In this document: piece by piece, positions 1 through 8,933 of the stretch
Layout: every line of letters begins with the position of its first letter
Numbering within the stretch: position 1 is the first letter of the stretch
Source of the DNA: Pseudomonas guariconensis
GTDB taxonomy: Bacteria; Pseudomonadota; Gammaproteobacteria; Pseudomonadales; Pseudomonadaceae
Length of the DNA stretch: 64,000 nt
Direction of reading: 5' to 3'
NCBI RefSeq assembly: GCF_900102675.1
Contig: NZ_FMYX01000001.1
Coordinates: 434,001-498,000, forward strand
The notes under the pieces: model-generated
Seen by the model: the letters and a program-made list of their open reading frames with translations, nothing else
The model's database searches: none
Told to the model about the DNA's origin: nothing
Position numbers and translations under genes: made by a program

Positions 1-263
1 CCGAGCGCTCCAGCGCCACGGTGCCCGACACCCGCACCTCGCACAACATCAGCAACATCGAGATCGTCGAGCAGGGCGATGGCCAATGCCAGGTGCGCTT
101 CAACTGGCACACCTTGAGCTTTCGCTACAAGACCACCGACAGCTATTTCGGCACCAGCTTCTACACCCTCGATCTGCGCGGCGAGCAGCCGCTGATCCTG
201 GCCAAGAAGGTGGTCCTGAAGAACGACTACGTCCGTCAGGTCATCGACATCTACCACATCTGA
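1..263 (+). CDS. benB: benzoate 1,2-dioxygenase small (beta) subunit, 3' end only
   Basis: This is the last ~86 codons of an ORF that is open to the left edge of the window and stops at 261-263. BenB is the beta subunit of the Rieske non-haem iron oxygenase that converts benzoate to its cis-1,2-dihydrodiol; it has a structural role and carries no metal. The sequence shows the beta-sheet C-terminus typical of ring-hydroxylating dioxygenase beta subunits, ending in a KKVVLKND stretch followed by IDIYHI. The assignment rests mainly on position, directly before benC and benD. The start and the large subunit benA lie outside the window. Confidence 0.88.
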   Translation, partial: ERSSATVPDTRTSHNISNIEIVEQGDGQCQVRFNWHTLSFRYKTTDSYFGTSFYTLDLRGEQPLILAKKVVLKNDYVRQVIDIYHI

Positions 264-336
264 TTCCAGGTCACGGCGAGGGCCGTTCGGGGTGCCGCAA
301 GGCGCGCCGCGGCCAGGCTCGCCCCGGAGGTACGCC

Positions 337-1347
337 ATGAGCTTCCAGATCGCACTGAATTTCGAAGACGGGGTCACCCGTTTCATCCAGGCCGACGGCC
401 ACGAAACCGTCGCCGATGCCGCCTACCGCCAAGGCATCAACATCCCGCTGGACTGCCGCGACGGTGCCTGTGGCACCTGCAAGTGCCAGGCCGAGGCCGG
501 GCGCTACGACTTGGGCGACAACTTCATCGAAGACGCCCTGAACGAGGACGAGATCGCCCAGGGTTATGTCCTGACCTGTCAGATGCGTGCGTTGAGCGAA
601 TGCGTGATCCGCGTTCCGGCGTCCTCGCAGCTGTGCAAGACCGAGCAGGCCAGCTTCGAGGCCACCATCGCCGATGTGCGGCAGTTGTCCGAAAGCACCA
701 TTGCCTTGTCGATCAAGGGCGAGGCGTTGAACCGTCTGGCGTTCCTGCCGGGGCAGTACGTCAACCTCAAGGTGCCGGGCAGCGAACAGACCCGCGCCTA
801 CTCGTTCAGTTCGCTGCAAAAGGACGGCGAGGTCAGTTTCCTGATCCGCAATGTGCCGGGTGGCCTGATGAGCAGTTTCCTCACGAGCCTAGCCAAGGCG
901 GGCGACCAGATGACCCTGGCCGGCCCTCTGGGCAGCTTCTACCTGCGCCCGATCCAGCGGCCTCTGTTGCTGCTGGCCGGTGGCACCGGCCTGGCACCGT
1001 TCACGGCGATGCTGGAGAAGATCGCCGAGCAGGGCAGCGAGCACCCGCTGCATCTGATCTACGGGGTCACCAACGACTTCGACCTGGTCGAGCTGGACCG
1101 CCTGCAGGCCTTCGCCGCGCAGATTCCCAACTTCACCTTCAGCGCCTGCGTGGCCAACCCCGACAGCCAGTACCCACAAAAGGGTTACGTGACCCAGCAC
1201 ATCGACCCACGCCACCTCAATGACGGCGACGTGGACGTGTACCTGTGCGGGCCGCCACCGATGGTCGAGGCGGTCAGCCAGTACATCCGCGAGCAAGGCA
1301 TCACGCCGGCGAACTTCTACTACGAGAAGTTCGCGGCGGCGGCCTGA
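337..1347 (+). CDS. benC: benzoate 1,2-dioxygenase electron transfer component (reductase)
   Basis: 336 aa. This NADH-dependent iron-sulphur flavoprotein feeds electrons to the BenAB oxygenase. The N-terminal ~90 residues are a plant-type [2Fe-2S] ferredoxin with Cys40, Cys45, Cys48 (CRDGACGTCKC) and Cys81. A FAD domain follows (RAYSFSS, flavin-binding), then an NAD domain (LLAGGTGLAPF and the C-terminal YLCGPPPMVEA). The length matches known BenC and XylZ proteins. The ATG at 337 is preceded by GGAGG at 326-330; an upstream in-frame start at 292 has no ribosome site and would add low-complexity residues. An intrinsic-terminator-like hairpin follows the gene. Confidence 0.97.
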   Translation: MSFQIALNFEDGVTRFIQADGHETVADAAYRQGINIPLDCRDGACGTCKCQAEAGRYDLGDNFIEDALNEDEIAQGYVLTCQMRALSECVIRVPASSQLCKTEQASFEATIADVRQLSESTIALSIKGEALNRLAFLPGQYVNLKVPGSEQTRAYSFSSLQKDGEVSFLIRNVPGGLMSSFLTSLAKAGDQMTLAGPLGSFYLRPIQRPLLLLAGGTGLAPFTAMLEKIAEQGSEHPLHLIYGVTNDFDLVELDRLQAFAAQIPNFTFSACVANPDSQYPQKGYVTQHIDPRHLNDGDVDVYLCGPPPMVEAVSQYIREQGITPANFYYEKFAAAA

Positions 1348-1355
1348 GGTTTCAC

Positions 1356-1396
1356 GGGGCTGCCCGCATCGTGCGGGTGAGGGCGGCCCCCTTTTT
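1356..1396 (+). terminator. terminator-like hairpin inside the ben operon, between benC and benD
   Basis: The arms 1356-1365 (GGGGCTGCCC) and 1381-1390 (GGGCGGCCCC) pair over 10 bp with one G-U. They enclose a second possible stem, CCCGCA/TGCGGG, at 1363-1377. A run of five T follows at 1392-1396. This has the form of a rho-independent terminator but sits between two genes of one pathway, so it probably attenuates readthrough or separates benABC from benDK rather than fully ending transcription. Confidence 0.65.
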
Positions 1397-1442
1397 ATTT
1401 CGTCCGCGAACGCTGTGGCAGCGGCGCATCGGAGAAGTGCAG

Positions 1443-2204
1443 ATGAACAACAGATTCCAAGGCAAGGTCGCCCTGGTCACCGGCGCCGCCCAAGGCATCG
1501 GCCGTGGCGTGTGCTGGCGGCTCAAGGCCGAGGGCGCCCAGGTGGTTGCGGTGGACCGCTCCGAGCTGGTCCACGAGCTGGCCGGGGAGGGCGTGCTGAC
1601 CCTCATCGCCGATCTGGAGCAGCACACTGACTGCGCCCAGGTGATGGCTGAGGCCGTGGCGACCTTCGGCCGTCTCGACATCCTGATCAACAACGTCGGC
1701 GGGACCATCTGGGCCAAGCCGTTCGAGCACTACGCGGTCGAGCAGATCGAGGCCGAAGTGCGGCGCTCGCTGTTCCCGACCCTGTGGTGCTGTCATGCGG
1801 CGCTGCCGTACATGCTCGAGCGCGGCAGCGGCGCCATCGTCAACGTTTCCTCCATTGCCACCCGTGGCGTCAACCGCGTGCCCTATGGCGCAGCCAAAGG
1901 CGGCGTCAACGCGCTGACCGCCTGCCTGGCGTTCGAAACCGCCGGCCGTGGGGTGCGCGTCAATGCCACCGCTCCGGGCGGCACCGAGGCGCCACCGCGG
2001 CGCATCCCGCGTAACAGCACCGAGCAGAGCGAGCAGGAAAAGGCCTGGTACCAGCAGATCGTCGACCAGACCGTCGCCAGCAGCCTGATGAAGCGCTACG
2101 GAACCATCGACGAGCAGGTCGGCGCGATCCTGTTCCTGGCCTCCGACGAGGCCTCCTACATCACCGGCGTCACGTTGCCGGTCGGTGGTGGCGATCTCGG
2201 CTGA
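1443..2204 (+). CDS. benD: cis-1,6-dihydroxycyclohexa-2,4-diene-1-carboxylate dehydrogenase (benzoate diol dehydrogenase)
   Basis: 253 aa, a short-chain dehydrogenase/reductase. It oxidises and decarboxylates the benzoate cis-diol to catechol with NAD+. Visible motifs are the nucleotide-binding TGAAQGIGRG near residue 13, NNVGG near residue 80, the catalytic Ser in NVSS and the YGAAK (YxxxK) pair. The ATG at 1443 is preceded by GGAGAAG, about 7 bases upstream. The C-terminal PVGGGDLG is typical of BenD/XylL. It lies between benC and benK, and the gap before it carries the terminator-like hairpin, so benD may be expressed at a level different from benABC. Confidence 0.95.
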   Translation: MNNRFQGKVALVTGAAQGIGRGVCWRLKAEGAQVVAVDRSELVHELAGEGVLTLIADLEQHTDCAQVMAEAVATFGRLDILINNVGGTIWAKPFEHYAVEQIEAEVRRSLFPTLWCCHAALPYMLERGSGAIVNVSSIATRGVNRVPYGAAKGGVNALTACLAFETAGRGVRVNATAPGGTEAPPRRIPRNSTEQSEQEKAWYQQIVDQTVASSLMKRYGTIDEQVGAILFLASDEASYITGVTLPVGGGDLG

Positions 2205-2233
2205 GATTGCCTGCGGCAAGGTTTTCTTCACAC

Positions 2234-2248
2234 AACAAAAACAACAGA
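2234..2248 (+). promoter_or_regulatory. A-rich Hfq/Crc-type CA motif at the benK ribosome binding site
   Basis: The run AACAAAAACAACAGA parses as five consecutive A-R-N triplets (AAC AAA AAC AAC AGA) and ends about 10 bases before the benK ATG. A-R-N repeats are the known binding sequence of the distal face of Hfq; in Pseudomonas, Hfq with Crc blocks translation of transport and catabolic mRNAs at such sites. The functional link here is inferred from sequence and position only. Confidence 0.6.
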
Positions 2249-2258
2249 GATAGATGCC

Positions 2259-3587
2259 ATGCGAACCCTCGACGTCCAAGCGATCATCGACAACGCACGC
2301 TTCACGCCCTTTCACTGGATGGTCATGGCCTGGTGCGGCCTGCTGCTGATCTTCGACGGCTATGACCTGTTCATTTACGGCGTGGTCCTGCCGGTCATCA
2401 TGAAAGAGTGGGGCCTGACCCCGTTGCAGGCCGGTGCTCTGGGCAGCTATGCGCTGTTCGGCATGATGTTCGGCGCCCTGGCGTTCGGCAGCCTGGCCGA
2501 CCGCATCGGCCGCAAGAAAGGCATTGCCCTGTGCTTTGCGCTGTTTTCCGGGGCGACCATCCTCAATGGCTTTGCCAGCAGCCCTGGCGAATTCGGTATC
2601 TACCGCTTTATCGCCGGGCTCGGCTGCGGCGGGCTGATGCCCAACGCCGTGGCGCTAATGAACGAATACGCGCCCAAGCGCCTGCGCAGCACCCTGGTGG
2701 CGGTCATGTTCAGCGGGTACTCCCTGGGCGGCATGCTCTCGGCAGGCGTCGGCATCTACTTGCTGCCGCGCTTTGGCTGGGAGTCGATGTTCTTTGCCGC
2801 AGCGCTGCCGCTGCTGCTGTTGCCGGTGATCCTCTACTACCTGCCGGAGTCCATCGGCTTTCTGGTGCGCCAGGGCCGCGTGAAGGACGCACGTGCGCTG
2901 CTCAAGCGTGTGGATCCTGACTGCGATGTGCAGACGGACGATGTACTGCAGGTCTCGGAGCGCAAGGCCAAGGGCGCTTCAGTGGCGGCGTTGTTCCGCG
3001 AGGGCCTGGCGGTGCGCACCCTGGCGCTGTGGCTGGCGTTCTTCTGCTGTCTGCTGATGGTGTATGCGCTGAGCTCCTGGCTGCCAAAGCTGATGGCCAA
3101 TGCCGGCTACAGCCTGGGCTCGAGCCTGTCGTTCCTACTGGCGCTGAACTTTGGTGGCATGGCCGGGGCGATCTTCGGTGGTTGGCTGGGGGACCGCTAC
3201 AACCTGGTCAAGGTCAAGGTGGCGTTCTTCTTGGCTGCGGCCTTGTCCATCAGTCTTCTGGGCGTGAACAGCCCAATGCCGGTGCTTTATGGGCTGATCT
3301 TCATCGCCGGCGCCACCACCATCGGCACGCAGATCCTGCTGTATGCCGGCGCCGCCCAGCTTTACGGCCTGTCGGTGCGCTCCACGGGGCTGGGCTGGGC
3401 GTCGGGTATCGGCCGCAATGGCGCCATTGTCGGCCCGCTGTTGGGGGGTGCGCTGATGGGCATCAACCTGCCGCTGCAATTGAACTTCATCGCATTTGCC
3501 ATCCCTGGTGCCATTGCCGCGCTGGCCATGGCCGTGCACCTGGCCAGCGGCCGGCGCCACGGCCTGACCGCGCCTGCCCAGGCCTGA
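2259..3587 (+). CDS. benK: benzoate/H+ symporter of the major facilitator superfamily
   Basis: 442 aa with about 12 hydrophobic segments. It belongs to the aromatic acid:H+ symporter group of the MFS and would import benzoate across the inner membrane. The MFS loop 2-3 signature GSLADRIGRKKG is seen near residue 80, with the acidic DGYDLF in the first membrane segment that is typical of aromatic acid importers (BenK, PcaK). The gene sits directly between benD and catB, as expected for benABCDK. The ATG at 2259 follows an A-rich leader that overlaps a probable Hfq/Crc site and has only a weak Shine-Dalgarno sequence (CAGAGA). Confidence 0.93.
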   Translation: MRTLDVQAIIDNARFTPFHWMVMAWCGLLLIFDGYDLFIYGVVLPVIMKEWGLTPLQAGALGSYALFGMMFGALAFGSLADRIGRKKGIALCFALFSGATILNGFASSPGEFGIYRFIAGLGCGGLMPNAVALMNEYAPKRLRSTLVAVMFSGYSLGGMLSAGVGIYLLPRFGWESMFFAAALPLLLLPVILYYLPESIGFLVRQGRVKDARALLKRVDPDCDVQTDDVLQVSERKAKGASVAALFREGLAVRTLALWLAFFCCLLMVYALSSWLPKLMANAGYSLGSSLSFLLALNFGGMAGAIFGGWLGDRYNLVKVKVAFFLAAALSISLLGVNSPMPVLYGLIFIAGATTIGTQILLYAGAAQLYGLSVRSTGLGWASGIGRNGAIVGPLLGGALMGINLPLQLNFIAFAIPGAIAALAMAVHLASGRRHGLTAPAQA

Positions 3588-3616
3588 CCGTTCACTGACG
3601 CAACTGGAGGCCTTGC

Positions 3617-4738
3617 ATGACAAGCCCGACTATCGACCGGCTGGAGGCGATCATCGTCGACCTGCCGACCATCCGCCCGCACAAGCTGGCGATGCATACG
3701 ATGCAGCAGCAGACCTTGGTGATCCTGCGCCTGCGCTGCAGCGACGGCGTGGAGGGCATCGGCGAGGCCACCACCATCGGCGGGCTGGCCTACGGCTACG
3801 AAAGCCCCGAAGGCATCAAGGCCAACATCGACGCGCACCTGGCACCGGCGTTGATCGGCCTGCCGGCAGACAACATCAACGCCGCCATGCTCAAGCTCGA
3901 CAAGCTGGCCAAGGGCAACACCTTTGCTAAATCCGGCATCGAGAGCGCGTTGCTCGACGCCCAGGGCAAACGCCTGGGGCTGCCGGTCAGCGAACTGCTC
4001 GGCGGGCGGGTGCGCGACAGCCTGGAAGTGGCCTGGACCCTGGCCAGCGGCGACACCGCACGCGACATCGCCGAGGCCGAGCACATGCTCGAGGCACGTC
4101 GCCACCGGGTGTTCAAGCTCAAGATCGGCGCCAACCCGGTGGAGCAGGACCTCAAGCACGTGGTGGCAATCAAGCGTGCCCTGGGCGAGCGGGCCAGCGT
4201 GCGGGTCGACGTCAACCAGTACTGGGACGAGTCCCAGGCCATCCGCGCCTGCCAGGTGCTGGGCGACAACGGTATCGATCTGATCGAGCAGCCGATCTCG
4301 CGTATCAACCGCGCCGGCCAGGTCCGCCTGAACCAGCGCAGCCCGGCGCCGATTATGGCCGATGAGTCGATCGAAAGCGTCGAGGATGCGTTCAGCCTGG
4401 CCGCCGACGGCGCCGCCAGCATCTTCGCCCTGAAGATCGCCAAGAACGGTGGCCCACGCGCCGTGCTGCGCACCGCGCAGATCGCCGAAGCCGCCGGTAT
4501 CGCCCTGTATGGCGGAACCATGCTCGAAGGCGCGATCGGTACCCTGGCCTCGGCCCACGCGTTCCTCACCCTGCGCCAGATCACCTGGGGCACCGAACTG
4601 TTCGGGCCGTTGCTGCTGACCGAGGAAATCGTCACCCAGGCGCCGGAGTACCGCGACTTCCAGTTGCATGTGCCGCGCACCCCGGGCCTGGGCCTGACCC
4701 TGGACGAAGCCCGCCTGGCGCGCTTCGCCCGCCGCTGA
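3617..4738 (+). CDS. catB: muconate cycloisomerase I
   Basis: 373 aa, a member of the enolase superfamily (muconate lactonizing subgroup). It converts cis,cis-muconate to muconolactone in the catechol branch of the beta-ketoadipate pathway. The expected catalytic and metal ligands are present at canonical numbering: Lys167 and Lys169 (FKLKIG), Asp198 (VDVNQYWD), Glu224 (IEQP), Asp249 (MADES) and Lys273 (LKIAKNGG). The ATG at 3617 has GGAGG at 3606-3610. It follows benK by 29 bases on the same strand, so cat and ben genes form one cluster. No catR regulator is beside it. Confidence 0.97.
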   Translation: MTSPTIDRLEAIIVDLPTIRPHKLAMHTMQQQTLVILRLRCSDGVEGIGEATTIGGLAYGYESPEGIKANIDAHLAPALIGLPADNINAAMLKLDKLAKGNTFAKSGIESALLDAQGKRLGLPVSELLGGRVRDSLEVAWTLASGDTARDIAEAEHMLEARRHRVFKLKIGANPVEQDLKHVVAIKRALGERASVRVDVNQYWDESQAIRACQVLGDNGIDLIEQPISRINRAGQVRLNQRSPAPIMADESIESVEDAFSLAADGAASIFALKIAKNGGPRAVLRTAQIAEAAGIALYGGTMLEGAIGTLASAHAFLTLRQITWGTELFGPLLLTEEIVTQAPEYRDFQLHVPRTPGLGLTLDEARLARFARR

Positions 4739-4751
4739 AAAAGCGCACGAC

Positions 4752-4842
4752 CCTGTGGGTGCGGCTTAAGCCGCGAAGCAGACAACGCGGTGGATGGCAC
4801 CGGCTGTGCCGGTGTTCGCGGCTAAAGCCGCGCCCGCAACGA
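4752..4842. repeat. paired REP-like element between catB and catC
   Basis: Two oppositely oriented copies of a GCGGCTTAAGCCGCG / CGCGGCTAAAGCCGCG palindromic unit lie about 45 bases apart, each next to a CGC(A/C)CCGCAA-like flank. This is the usual layout of Pseudomonas REP pairs. It lies inside an operon and could stabilise the upstream catB mRNA or dampen readthrough into catCA. Confidence 0.6.
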
Positions 4843-4867
4843 CTTAACCAGACTCAAGGAGAATCCC

Positions 4868-5158
4868 ATGCTGTTCCACGTGAAGATGACCGTGAAGCTG
4901 CCGGTCGACATGGACCCGGCCAAGGCCGCGCAACTCAAGGCCGATGAAAGGGAACTGGCCCAGCGTCTGCAACGCGAGGGCACCTGGCGCCATTTGTGGC
5001 GTATTGCCGGCCACTACGCCAACTACAGCGTATTCGACGTGCCCAGCGTCGAGGCCCTGCACGACACCCTGATGCAACTGCCGCTGTTTCCCTACATGGA
5101 CATCGAGGTCGACGGCCTGTGCCGCCACCCCTCGTCGATCCACAGCGACGATCGCTGA
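4868..5158 (+). CDS. catC: muconolactone delta-isomerase
   Basis: 96 aa, the full family length. It isomerises muconolactone to beta-ketoadipate enol-lactone. The start MLFHVKMTVKLP, the TWRHLWRIAGHYAN segment and the tail LPLFPYMDIEVDGL are characteristic of CatC. The ATG at 4868 has AAGGAG a few bases upstream. The gene sits 129 bases after catB (the gap holds a REP pair) and 38 bases before catA. No feature argues against full activity. Confidence 0.97.
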   Translation: MLFHVKMTVKLPVDMDPAKAAQLKADERELAQRLQREGTWRHLWRIAGHYANYSVFDVPSVEALHDTLMQLPLFPYMDIEVDGLCRHPSSIHSDDR

Positions 5159-5196
5159 TTCGAACCCTTGCACAAGAACAAGATGAGGTACGCACC

Positions 5197-6123
5197 ATGA
5201 CCGTGAAGATTTCCCACACTGCCGATATCCAGAAGTTCTTCGAAGAAGCGGCCGGCTTCGGTAACGATGATGGCAGCCCGCGCATCAAGCGCATCATCCA
5301 GCGCGTGCTGCAGGATACCGCGCGCCTGATCGAGGACCTGGAGATCACCGAGGACGAGTTCTGGCTCGCCGTCGACTACCTCAACCGCCTGGGCGGGCGA
5401 GGCGAGGCCGGGCTGCTGGTGGCAGGCCTGGGTCTTGAGCATTTCCTCGACCTGCTGCAAGACGCCAAGGACGCCCAGGCCGGCTTGACCGGGGGCACCC
5501 CGCGCACCATCGAAGGCCCGCTGTATGTCGCCGGTGCGCCTATTGCTGAAGGCGAAGTGCGCATGGACGACGGTAGCGAGGAGGGCGTGGCCACGGTGAT
5601 GTTCCTCGAAGGCCAGGTGCTCGACCCGAACGGCCAGCCGGTGGCCGGCGCCACGGTCGATTTGTGGCATGCCAACACCCGCGGCACCTACTCGTTCTTC
5701 GACCAGAGCCAGTCGCAGTACAACCTGCGCCGGCGCATCGTCACCGACGCCCAGGGCCGCTACCGCGCACGCAGCATCGTGCCTTCGGGCTACGGCTGCG
5801 ACCCGCAGGGCCCGACCCAGGAATGCCTGGACTTGCTCGGCCGCCACGGCCAGCGCCCGGCGCACATCCACTTCTTCATTTCTGCGCCGGGCCATCGCCA
5901 CCTGACCACCCAGATCAACCTGGCCGGTGACCAGTACCTGTGGGACGACTTCGCCTACGCCACCCGTGATGGGCTGGTCGGCGAGATCAAGTTCCGCGAG
6001 GACGGCGCGCGGGGTGTACAGGGGCGGTATGCCGAGCTCACGTTCGATTTCCAACTGCAGAAGGCTGTGGACAGCGAGGCAGAGCAGCGCAGCGGACGGC
6101 CGCGGGCATTGCAGCAGGGCTGA
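5197..6123 (+). CDS. catA: catechol 1,2-dioxygenase
   Basis: 308 aa, an intradiol dioxygenase that opens catechol to cis,cis-muconate using Fe(III). The N-terminal ~100 residues form the helical dimerisation domain. The four iron ligands are visible: Tyr165 (RGTYSFF), Tyr199 (PSGYGCD), His223 and His225 (PAHIHFF). The RIVTDAQGRYR segment is also typical. The ATG at 5197 follows GATGAGG about 7 bases upstream; in-frame upstream codons overlap catC and are not needed. The C-terminal extension after residue ~295 is short and polar. Confidence 0.97.
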   Translation: MTVKISHTADIQKFFEEAAGFGNDDGSPRIKRIIQRVLQDTARLIEDLEITEDEFWLAVDYLNRLGGRGEAGLLVAGLGLEHFLDLLQDAKDAQAGLTGGTPRTIEGPLYVAGAPIAEGEVRMDDGSEEGVATVMFLEGQVLDPNGQPVAGATVDLWHANTRGTYSFFDQSQSQYNLRRRIVTDAQGRYRARSIVPSGYGCDPQGPTQECLDLLGRHGQRPAHIHFFISAPGHRHLTTQINLAGDQYLWDDFAYATRDGLVGEIKFREDGARGVQGRYAELTFDFQLQKAVDSEAEQRSGRPRALQQG

Positions 6124-6140
6124 TACCCCGAGGTGTCCCC

Positions 6141-6192
6141 TTCGCGGGTAAACCCGCTCCCACAGGGACGGTGGGCGGGCTTACTCGTGAAG
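6141..6192. repeat. paired REP element between catA and benE
   Basis: A unit TTCGCGGGTAAACCCGCTCC at 6141-6160 is followed about 10 bases later by an inverted, diverged copy GGTGGGCGGGCTTACTCGTG. This is a standard P. putida-type REP pair at the 3' end of catA. Confidence 0.75.
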
Positions 6193-6283
6193 AACGCATC
6201 GCACACGCAACGCCAGCCTGCGATGCAGTCAACACAAAACAAGTGCCAGCCATCAAGGCCGGCCAGCGCTTGCGAGAGGTCCC

Positions 6284-7483
6284 ATGAAAGACCTGTTCAA
6301 GGATTGCTCCGTGTCGGCCATCGTCGCCGGCATGATCGCAACGATGATTTCCTATGCCGGGCCACTGGTCATCATCTTCCATGCCGCCGAGGCAGCCGGC
6401 TTGCCCCACGCGGTGCTGTCCTCATGGGTCTGGGCGGTGTCCATGGGCAGCGCGCTGCTGGGGGCGCTGCTGAGCCTGCGCTATCGGGTGCCGGTGGTGA
6501 TCGCCTGGTCGATCCCGGGCTCGGCGCTGCTGGTCACCGCCTTGCCGCAGTTGGGCCTGGGACAGGCCATCGGCGCCTACCTGGTGGCGAACCTGGTGTT
6601 GCTGGTGATCGGCATCAGCGGCGCCTTCGACCGCATCATCGCTCGCCTGCCAGGCTCCATTGCCGCCGGCATGCAGGCTGGGATTCTGTTCAGTTTCGGG
6701 GCCGAGGTGTTCCGCGCGTTACCGGCACAGCCAATGTTGGTGCTGGCGATGTTCGCCACCTATGTGCTGATGCGCGCGCGCCAGCCGCGCTATGCGGTGG
6801 CGATGGTGCTGCTGGTCGGTGCGCTTGTCACGCTATTGAGCGGGCAGTTTCGCAGTGATGCGTTGGTGCTGGAGCTGGCCTCGCCACGCTTGATCGCACC
6901 GCAGTTCAGTGTTGCAGCCCTGTTCAGCCTGGCGCTGCCCATGGTGCTGGTGGCCCTGACCGGGCAGTTCATGCCGGGCATGGCGGTACTGCGCAATGCC
7001 GGTTACAGCGTGCCGGCGAGCCCGCTGATCAGCGCCAGTGCCGTAGGGGGGGCGTTGCTCGCGCCCTTTGGCTGCCATGGACTGAACCTTGCGGCGGTCA
7101 CCGCGAGCCTGTGCACCGGGCGCGAAGCCCATGAGGACCCACGCAGGCGCTATGTGGCGGCAGTATCCGGCAGCGTGCTGTACCTGCTGCTGGGTATCGC
7201 CGGCGCTACCTTGATGTCGCTGTTCGCGGCCTTTCCCGCCGCGCTCATTGCCGCGCTGGCAGGCCTGGCCTTGTACGGCGCGATCAGTGAGGCCCTGGTC
7301 AGGAGCCTGTCCGAACCGGGCGAACGCGACGCGGGGTTGTTCACTTTCCTGGTGACGGCCTCCGGTGTGTCCTACCTGGGGTTGTCGGCGCCGTTCTGGG
7401 GTTTGTTGTTCGGTCTTGCCGCCCACGTCTTGCCACGCCTGCGTCGCCCCCTTGTTCAAGCGGCCTTGCGCCGCGCCCGCTGA
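6284..7483 (+). CDS. benE: benzoate transporter BenE family
   Basis: 399 aa, very hydrophobic, with about 11-12 membrane segments. It belongs to the benzoate:H+ symporter (BenE) family, distinct from the MFS transporter BenK, so the locus carries two inner-membrane benzoate importers. Family hallmarks visible are [15 protein letters not shown] near the N-terminus and the conserved polar segment [14 protein letters not shown] around residues 262-275. The ATG at 6284 has GAGAGG upstream. It is separated from catA by 160 bases that include a REP pair, so it may be transcribed partly from its own promoter. Confidence 0.93.
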   Translation: MKDLFKDCSVSAIVAGMIATMISYAGPLVIIFHAAEAAGLPHAVLSSWVWAVSMGSALLGALLSLRYRVPVVIAWSIPGSALLVTALPQLGLGQAIGAYLVANLVLLVIGISGAFDRIIARLPGSIAAGMQAGILFSFGAEVFRALPAQPMLVLAMFATYVLMRARQPRYAVAMVLLVGALVTLLSGQFRSDALVLELASPRLIAPQFSVAALFSLALPMVLVALTGQFMPGMAVLRNAGYSVPASPLISASAVGGALLAPFGCHGLNLAAVTASLCTGREAHEDPRRRYVAAVSGSVLYLLLGIAGATLMSLFAAFPAALIAALAGLALYGAISEALVRSLSEPGERDAGLFTFLVTASGVSYLGLSAPFWGLLFGLAAHVLPRLRRPLVQAALRRAR

Positions 7484-7532
7484 AGAGGAGAGGCATAACT
7501 CAAGACCCACGCGTTCCCAGCGCTTTACCCAT

Positions 7533-7541
7533 AAAAACAAG
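7533..7541 (+). promoter_or_regulatory. possible Hfq/Crc CA motif upstream of benF
   Basis: AAAAACAAG is three A-R-N triplets 18 bases before the benF ATG. It is shorter than the benK site, so the assignment as an Hfq/Crc site is tentative. Confidence 0.35.
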
Positions 7542-7559
7542 ATCAAAGAGAGCTTCGGA

Positions 7560-8810
7560 ATGAACCACACCCCTTGTGTCGCCCTGGGCATCACCTTGCT
7601 CAGCCAACCCCTGCTGGCCGCGGAAAACGGCTTTTTCGAGGATGCCAAGGCCAGCCTGAGCGCCCGCAACTATTACTTCAGCCGCGACTATTCGGATATC
7701 GTCGGGGCCAATCAGCAATCGAAGGCCCAGGAGTGGGCCCAGGGTTTCATCCTCGACTTCAAGTCGGGCTACACCCCCGGCACGGTGGGGTTCGGCCTGG
7801 ACGCCCTGGGCTTGCTGGGCATCAAGCTCGACAGCAGCCCTGACCGGGTCAATACCGGGTTGTTGCCGGTTCACAGCGATGGCCGCGCCGCGGACGAATA
7901 CAGCCGCCTGGCGCCGACCTTCAAGGCGCGTCTGTCCAAGACCGAACTGAGGTTCGGCGAACTTCAGCCCAACCTGCCAGTGCTGACGTTCAGCGACATT
8001 CGCCTGCTGCCGCCGACCTACCAAGGTGTGAGCCTCAGCTCCGGCGAACTGACCGGCCTGACCCTGCAGGCCGGACACCTGACCTCCAGCCACCTGCGTA
8101 ACGAGGCCGGTGACGACAAGATGATCGCCATGCTCGGGCATGTGCCCATGCGCCAGGCACAAAGCGACGCCTTCAACTACCTCGGTGGCGACTATGCCTT
8201 CAACGACAACCAAAGCAGCGCTAGCCTCTGGTACGGCCAACTGCAGGACATCTACGAACAGGGCTTCATTGGCCTCAAGCACAGCAAGCCGCTCGGCGAC
8301 TGGGTGCTCAGCGCCAACCTGGGCTACTTCACCGCCCGCGAGGACGGTGATGCGCTGCTGGGCAACATCGACAACCAGGCGTTCTTTTCGATGCTCACCG
8401 CCCGGCAGGGCGGGCATAGCTTCCATGTCGGCTATCAGGGGATCTATGGCGACAGCCCGTTCCCTCGGGTATTCGCCAACATCTCGCCGCTGGGCAATGA
8501 AGTGCCGACGTACGAGTTCGCCTACACCGACGAGCGTTCCTACCAGGTGCGTTACGACTACAACTTCGCCGCGATGGGTATCCCTGGACTGACGGCCACG
8601 GTGCGCTACATCACCGGCAACAACGTCGACACCGGCCAAGGCTACGAGGGCAAGGACCGCGAGCGCGACCTGGATCTTGGTTACGCGGTGCAGGGCGGGC
8701 TGTTCAAAGGCTTGGGGATTCGCGTGCGCAATGCCATGGCACGCTCCAACTACCGCAGTGACATCGATGAGAACCGCTTGATCCTGGTGTATACCTGGCA
8801 ACTGCTGTAA
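7560..8810 (+). CDS. benF: OprD-family outer membrane porin, benzoate-specific (BenF-like)
   Basis: 416 aa. The N-terminus [19 protein letters not shown] is a Sec signal peptide with a cut near residue 20. The mature part starts with the OprD hallmark [20 protein letters not shown] and ends in the aromatic YTWQLL typical of an outer-membrane beta barrel. The LFRMGGLG-like OprD signatures appear in diverged form. BenF-type porins pass benzoate and other monocarboxylates across the outer membrane, and the position after benE supports that substrate. The start at 7560 is chosen because it gives a clean signal peptide; longer in-frame starts lie inside benE. Confidence 0.92.
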   Translation: MNHTPCVALGITLLSQPLLAAENGFFEDAKASLSARNYYFSRDYSDIVGANQQSKAQEWAQGFILDFKSGYTPGTVGFGLDALGLLGIKLDSSPDRVNTGLLPVHSDGRAADEYSRLAPTFKARLSKTELRFGELQPNLPVLTFSDIRLLPPTYQGVSLSSGELTGLTLQAGHLTSSHLRNEAGDDKMIAMLGHVPMRQAQSDAFNYLGGDYAFNDNQSSASLWYGQLQDIYEQGFIGLKHSKPLGDWVLSANLGYFTAREDGDALLGNIDNQAFFSMLTARQGGHSFHVGYQGIYGDSPFPRVFANISPLGNEVPTYEFAYTDERSYQVRYDYNFAAMGIPGLTATVRYITGNNVDTGQGYEGKDRERDLDLGYAVQGGLFKGLGIRVRNAMARSNYRSDIDENRLILVYTWQLL

Positions 8811-8844
8811 GCCTTCTTGAGCCTCTACGACGCAAGGCCCAGGT

Positions 8845-8863
8845 GCAGCCTGCGATAGGCTGC
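8845..8863. terminator. stem-loop downstream of benF
   Basis: GCAGCCT (8845-8851) and AGGCTGC (8857-8863) form a 7-bp stem with a 5-base loop, 34 bases after the benF stop. No T-run follows, so this is either a weak terminator or an mRNA 3' stabiliser. Confidence 0.35.
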
Positions 8864-8933
8864 GCAGCCGCCCCTTGGCGAGTACGGTGAATGAGGGTAG
8901 GTTCCTGAAAAACACCGATCAGGGACTTTCACC

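Noticed and set aside
271..819. Long antisense reading frames over benC and most other genes.
   Set aside because: They are the usual high-GC shadows of strongly coding frames, with no family motifs or ribosome sites.
6231..6243. A-rich run before benE as an Hfq/Crc site.
   Set aside because: The A-R-N phase breaks after one or two triplets and it lies about 40 bases from the start codon.
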